From Oscillospiraceae bacterium (GTDB lineage Bacteria; Bacillota_A; Clostridia; Oscillospirales; WRJC01), in assembly GCA_009785015.1 (NCBI GenBank), contig WQXD01000049.1, positions 1 to 17,632 of the forward strand: a stretch of DNA of 17,632 bases. The letters are read 5' to 3'. The position numbers and the translations under genes are program-made. Every line of letters starts with the position of its first letter. Within the stretch, counting starts at the first letter, position 1. Shown here piece after piece: positions 14,738 to 17,632 of the stretch. A model generated the notes under the pieces. It ran no database searches. It was not told the DNA's origin and worked only from the letters and a program-made list of their open reading frames with translations.

Positions 14738-15414
14738 GATTCCGCGCTTTTGACCGCTTTGTACCCCAATCCGCGTATAGTCATGATTTCGAAGTCGCGG
14801 TTGTCCTTGAAGCGGTCCCTGATGCGGTTTATGTGCACGTCGACAGTCCTCTCGTCGGTGTCGCTGTCCATGTCCCATATCTCGTCCATGAGCTGGCGGC
14901 GGGTAAAAATTTTGTTCTGATACGAAAGCAGCTTATACAAAAGCATAAATTCCTTATTGGGGAGTTCATGCGGGACGCCCCCCGCATTTACCGTCAGGGA
15001 ATCGTAGTCGAGCGTGGTTTCGCCCACTGTGATCCTGTGCTCGTTGACTATGCGCGAGCGCCGCAGCAGCGCGGATATCCGCAAAATCAGCTCTTCCTCG
15101 TCGAACGGCTTCACCATATAGTCGTCCGTGCCGATGATAAACCCCTTTTTTTTGTCCTGCGGGGTCTCTTTCGCAGTCACCATCAGAATCGGGATATGGC
15201 AGCTGTTTTCCCTCAGAATCTCGGTAAACAGATATCCGTCCATTTTGGGCATCATTATATCGAGAACTATCAGGTCCACGTGCTTTTTGTCCAAGAGCTC
15301 GAGCGCGCCCTCGCCGTTTTCCGCCAATATGACGTCATACCCGTTCTGGGAAAGAATGGCGTTTAAAAGCTTTCTGGTATTCGGGTCGTCTTCGACCACC
15401 ATGACGTTGAACAT
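14734..15414 (-). CDS. OmpR-family response regulator
   Basis: 226 residues. The receiver domain (1-115) has the acidic pair in VVEDD, phospho-Asp52 in LDIMMP, Thr in VTAKE and Lys in VKPF. The winged-helix DNA-binding domain (about 128-222) has LPNKEFMLLYKLL, FTRRQLMDEIWD, RTVDVHINRIRDRF and IRGLGYKA. It is the partner of the overlapping histidine kinase. The ATG at 15414 has GGGAG nine bases upstream, inside the end of the preceding gene, from which it is separated by 3 bases. Its targets are unknown. The operon promoter is upstream of the HD-GYP gene, and no direct-repeat site for this regulator is obvious. Confidence 0.95.
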   Translation of the reverse strand: MFNVMVVEDDPNTRKLLNAILSQNGYDVILAENGEGALELLDKKHVDLIVLDIMMPKMDGYLFTEILRENSCHIPILMVTAKETPQDKKKGFIIGTDDYMVKPFDEEELILRISALLRRSRIVNEHRITVGETTLDYDSLTVNAGGVPHELPNKEFMLLYKLLSYQNKIFTRRQLMDEIWDMDSDTDERTVDVHINRIRDRFKDNRDFEIMTIRGLGYKAVKSAES

Positions 15415-15417
15415 AGG

Positions 15418-15690
15418 TCAGATCTCCCGCTCTTTTTCCAATTTTTTGTTTCTGAAATACAGGCACGCGTCAATTGACACCATGACCGTGTTTATGAAGT
15501 AAAAGACGGTCACATAGTCCGCTCCGTTTATAAACTTATTCGCAATGCCGCATAAATACCCTATTATCACCGCGAACAAAAAAATTACGCTTTTACTCCC
15601 GACCACTCTCGTTGTATATGACTTATATATCGACGCCGGCCATGAAACGCCGAAAAATATGAGCATCCCAAGCTCAAAGATTTTATTCAT
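15418..15690 (-). CDS. Small membrane protein, PQ-loop/SemiSWEET-like
   Basis: 90 residues with three hydrophobic helices (about 5-20, 33-52 and 58-80) and a basic tail (RNKKLEKEREI). FGVSWPASIYKSYTTR after the first helix resembles the PQ-loop of SemiSWEET-type proteins, with WP in place of PQ, and GSKSVIFLFAVIIGYLCGI follows. SemiSWEETs are sugar carriers built from two three-helix halves, but many short members of this type are uncharacterised. It sits 13 bases after the HD-GYP gene and 3 bases before the response regulator, so it is part of the signalling operon. It might be a sensor partner of the kinase, which has almost no outer domain; that is inference. Confidence 0.75.
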   Translation of the reverse strand: MNKIFELGMLIFFGVSWPASIYKSYTTRVVGSKSVIFLFAVIIGYLCGIANKFINGADYVTVFYFINTVMVSIDACLYFRNKKLEKEREI

Positions 15691-15703
15691 TTTTTGTTTT
15701 TGC

Positions 15704-17227
15704 TCACTTTCTCAAATCCCTGGCGTAACAGGCGACATGGCTCTCCCCTTTATAGTCCACGCGCACCATGGTGACTTCGGCGGGAATGGGTTCTTTGTCC
15801 TTGGTCTGGTGCGTATAATCAAAGCGGTGATATCCGGTTTCAAACGCTTTTTTGATATTTTCCCGGTACTTGGCCGCAGACGGGCTCCCATCCGGCTGAA
15901 ATTCCGGCGAAAGCTCGCAAAAATGGTCCAAATATTCCTGTTTGTTCGGTAATTTATGGATTTTGACCGATTCTTCGCTGCAATCGACAAGGTTGTAATT
16001 TTTGTCCCAGAGGCTCGTCGCCAAGGGAACCGCGTTGAACATCACCTGCGCGCGCGCCTCTTCTTCATGCATCTTTTTTACAAGCGAAAGCCGTTCATGG
16101 GCCATTTGGACCTCGCTGCTTTCTATTTTCAAGTCCCCGTCCGATTTTTTCACGGGGTCGACATCCTGCTTTTCAAAAGAAGTCCGGTACGCGTCGATTT
16201 CTTTTTCCGCCTCTTTGAAAGCTTCGAGTACGACGGGCTTGAAATGCGTGGGCATCACCCTCCCGTCTCCCACCGTGATTATATCCACGGCCTGCTCGCG
16301 GCTGAACGCTTTTTTGTACGGACGCTCGCTTGTGAGCGCGTCGTACACATCCGCCAAGGAACAGATACTGGATGAAATGGGGATTTGGTCGCCTTCGGCT
16401 CCGTTCGGATATCCGGTGCCGTCGTGTTTTTCGTGGTGATAGGCGGTGATTTCAAAGGCGTAATGCAGGGTGTTTTGATACCCGCGCATAAATTTTTCCG
16501 TTTCTTTCAACACCTCGGCGCCGAGGGTCGTGTGCGCTTTCATGACCTCAAACTCTTCTTTTGAGAATTTGCCGGGCTTCAAAAGTATGGCGTCGGGTAT
16601 GTAGATTTTGCCCACGTCGTGGAGAGGGGCCATCGAAGTTATATAATAGACTTCCTCTTTGGACAAAAGCTCGGGATGATTTTTATGGATTCTATTGGCT
16701 ATTATCTTTGTGTAGTTCTGCATGCGCTTGATATGGTCGCCGGTTTCCTGGTCGCGCCCTTCCGCGAGAAGCGACATGGCCATGATGATCGCTTCGCGGG
16801 AAGCGGAAATCTCATTTGTCCTTTCCTCGACGATGCTTTCGAGATCGTCGCGGTACATCTTGTTTTCGATATGGTTTTTGCATTTGATTCCGACGATTTT
16901 GCTGTCGTAGGGTTTTCTGATATAATCGACGGCGCCGAGATTGAGCCCTTTCGCCTCGCTGAAAGAGTCGGTTTCAGATGTTATGAAAATAACCGGGAGA
17001 TTGCGGAAACGCTGATCTTTTTTGATATTTTCAAGCACTTCGAACCCGTCCATCACAGGCATCACCAAGTCCAAAAAAACCAGATCGACTGCGGTTTTGT
17101 CAAGCACTTCCAAAGCTTCCTGGCCGTTAAAGGCGGTACATACGTTATATGTGCCCTCGAGCATACTGCCGAGTATCTCGATATTGATCTCCTGATCGTC
17201 GACAATCAATACGGTGTTTTTTTTCAT
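15704..17227 (-). CDS. Cyclic-di-GMP phosphodiesterase: REC, HD-GYP, C-terminal PAS
   Basis: About 507 residues. A receiver domain (1-120) has VDDQE, phospho-Asp in VFLDLVMP (residue 54 counted from the TTG at 17230) and RKPYD. A coiled helix (IVEERTNEISASR) leads to the HD-GYP domain (about 150-340), with MAPLHDVGKI (His204-Asp205), IPDAILLKPG, the second His pair in YHHEKHDGTGYP (GYP at 273-275) and LADVYDALTSERPYK. Such domains break cyclic-di-GMP to GMP. A linker and a C-terminal PAS-like domain (about 385-507, FNAVPLATSLWDKNYNLVDC) follow, which is an unusual order. The start is ATG at 17227 or the adjacent TTG at 17230; AGAAGG (17249-17244) is rather far from both. Confidence 0.92.
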   Translation of the reverse strand: MKKNTVLIVDDQEINIEILGSMLEGTYNVCTAFNGQEALEVLDKTAVDLVFLDLVMPVMDGFEVLENIKKDQRFRNLPVIFITSETDSFSEAKGLNLGAVDYIRKPYDSKIVGIKCKNHIENKMYRDDLESIVEERTNEISASREAIIMAMSLLAEGRDQETGDHIKRMQNYTKIIANRIHKNHPELLSKEEVYYITSMAPLHDVGKIYIPDAILLKPGKFSKEEFEVMKAHTTLGAEVLKETEKFMRGYQNTLHYAFEITAYHHEKHDGTGYPNGAEGDQIPISSSICSLADVYDALTSERPYKKAFSREQAVDIITVGDGRVMPTHFKPVVLEAFKEAEKEIDAYRTSFEKQDVDPVKKSDGDLKIESSEVQMAHERLSLVKKMHEEEARAQVMFNAVPLATSLWDKNYNLVDCSEESVKIHKLPNKQEYLDHFCELSPEFQPDGSPSAAKYRENIKKAFETGYHRFDYTHQTKDKEPIPAEVTMVRVDYKGESHVACYARDLRK

Positions 17228-17310
17228 CAAAATAATAAATCAACCTTCTTTCCCAGCGGCCGCCGGACCGGCGGCGCCCTATAACGATTGTAACATACGT
17301 CCTTTATCAC

Positions 17311-17339
17311 ATTATATCACTGAAATCACACATTGTCAA
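17311..17339 (-). promoter_or_regulatory. Consensus promoter of the HD-GYP/two-component operon
   Basis: On the minus strand, TTGACA (17339-17334), 17 bases, TATAAT (17316-17311), preceded by TGA as an extended -10. The predicted start is near 17304, giving a leader of ~77 bases. Three GTGAT words (+ strand ATCAC at 17306, 17316 and 17325) overlap it at 9-10 base spacing and could be an operator. Confidence 0.85.
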
Positions 17340-17371
17340 GAGCCAAAAGAAATAAATGGAAAAAAATCCAC

Positions 17372-17400
17372 TTGACAAAAAAATATATTTGGGTTACACT
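17372..17400 (+). promoter_or_regulatory. Vegetative promoter of the gene starting at 17440
   Basis: TTGACA (17372-17377), 17 bases, TACACT (17395-17400), with a predicted start near 17407. It is divergent from the HD-GYP operon promoter, with 32 bases between the -35 boxes. Confidence 0.75.
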
Positions 17401-17439
17401 GTATTATATAAAAAAGCATATGAGAGGAATTATAAAACA

Positions 17440-17632
17440 ATGGAATTACTGCCTGTAAATCTGGAACAGTTCTGGCGCGACAATGCGCTCGCGCACGAAG
17501 AAAATTGTTTTTCGCCGAAGGCGCCGCAAGTCGCTTTTGGCATCGGAATGAGCGACGAATGCGTATTCGCAGAGCTCGGCGAGCCGGGGGCTCCGTGGGG
17601 CCATACCCCCATAGAGCGCAGAATTGAATTAA
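17440..17632 (+). CDS. N-terminal part of a gene cut by the window end, possibly URO-D-like
   Basis: The ATG at 17440 has AGAGGA (17423-17428) 11 bases upstream and a good promoter behind it. The frame stays open for 64 codons to the window edge. The peptide starts MELLPVNLEQFWRDNALA and contains HEENCFSPKAPQVAFGIG, MSDECVFAELG, PWGHTP and IERRIEL. I have a weak recollection of similar N-termini in URO-D-like proteins of clostridia, but cannot confirm it from 64 residues. The shorter frame on the opposite strand in this stretch is a shadow. Confidence 0.7.
   Translation, partial: MELLPVNLEQFWRDNALAHEENCFSPKAPQVAFGIGMSDECVFAELGEPGAPWGHTPIERRIEL

Overview
The window looks like a piece of a Bacillota (probably uncultured clostridial, gut-type) chromosome. 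The main reasons are the vegetative promoters: at least seven read as near-consensus -35/-10 pairs with exactly 17 bases between them. Strong Shine-Dalgarno sites, an ABC-F protein of the Gram-positive type, an OmpR/histidine-kinase pair, an HD-GYP protein and scattered carbohydrate genes fit the same assignment. No rRNA, tRNA, CRISPR array, phage or transposase gene was seen.

Layout. (1) 1-245: the 3' end of an unrecognised + strand gene and a hairpin terminator shared with the convergent operon. (2) 257-5154, minus strand: a consensus promoter drives a GT4 glycosyltransferase, an arylamine N-acetyltransferase-like protein, an ABC exporter with fused ATPase, and a uroporphyrinogen-decarboxylase-like protein. 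The first three overlap and are probably translationally coupled. (3) 5179-7289, minus: a divergent GH36 glycosidase with its own promoter. (4) 7323-9364, plus: an ABC-F translation factor transcribed divergently from the GH36 gene. (5) 9365-10045: a region without large genes that holds the most interesting content. A 26-residue membrane peptide gene (minus) converges on a ~120-nt RNA (plus), each has its own promoter, and they share a terminator hairpin that contains the peptide's stop codon. This is the layout of a Gram-positive type I toxin-antitoxin module. Next to it is a 150-base structured palindromic element. (6) 10046-12729, minus: a GHL6-like putative glycosidase and a small helix-turn-helix-like protein in one operon. 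(7) 12785-13455, plus: radC, followed by a ~120-base inverted-repeat (MITE/REP-like) element. (8) 13613-17339, minus: a signalling operon of REC-HD-GYP-PAS, a small PQ-loop-like membrane protein, an OmpR response regulator and a histidine kinase. (9) 17372-17632, plus: promoter and start of a gene cut by the window edge, possibly another URO-D-like protein.

How they work together. The GH36 enzyme, the GHL6 protein and the one or two URO-D-like proteins suggest plant or host glycan use. The GT4/NAT/ABC operon looks like synthesis and export or flipping of a glycosylated, acylated product, which is an inference. The signalling operon joins cyclic-di-GMP breakdown with a classical two-component system. 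The strongest candidate for an undescribed system is the small peptide plus antisense RNA at 9416-9728.
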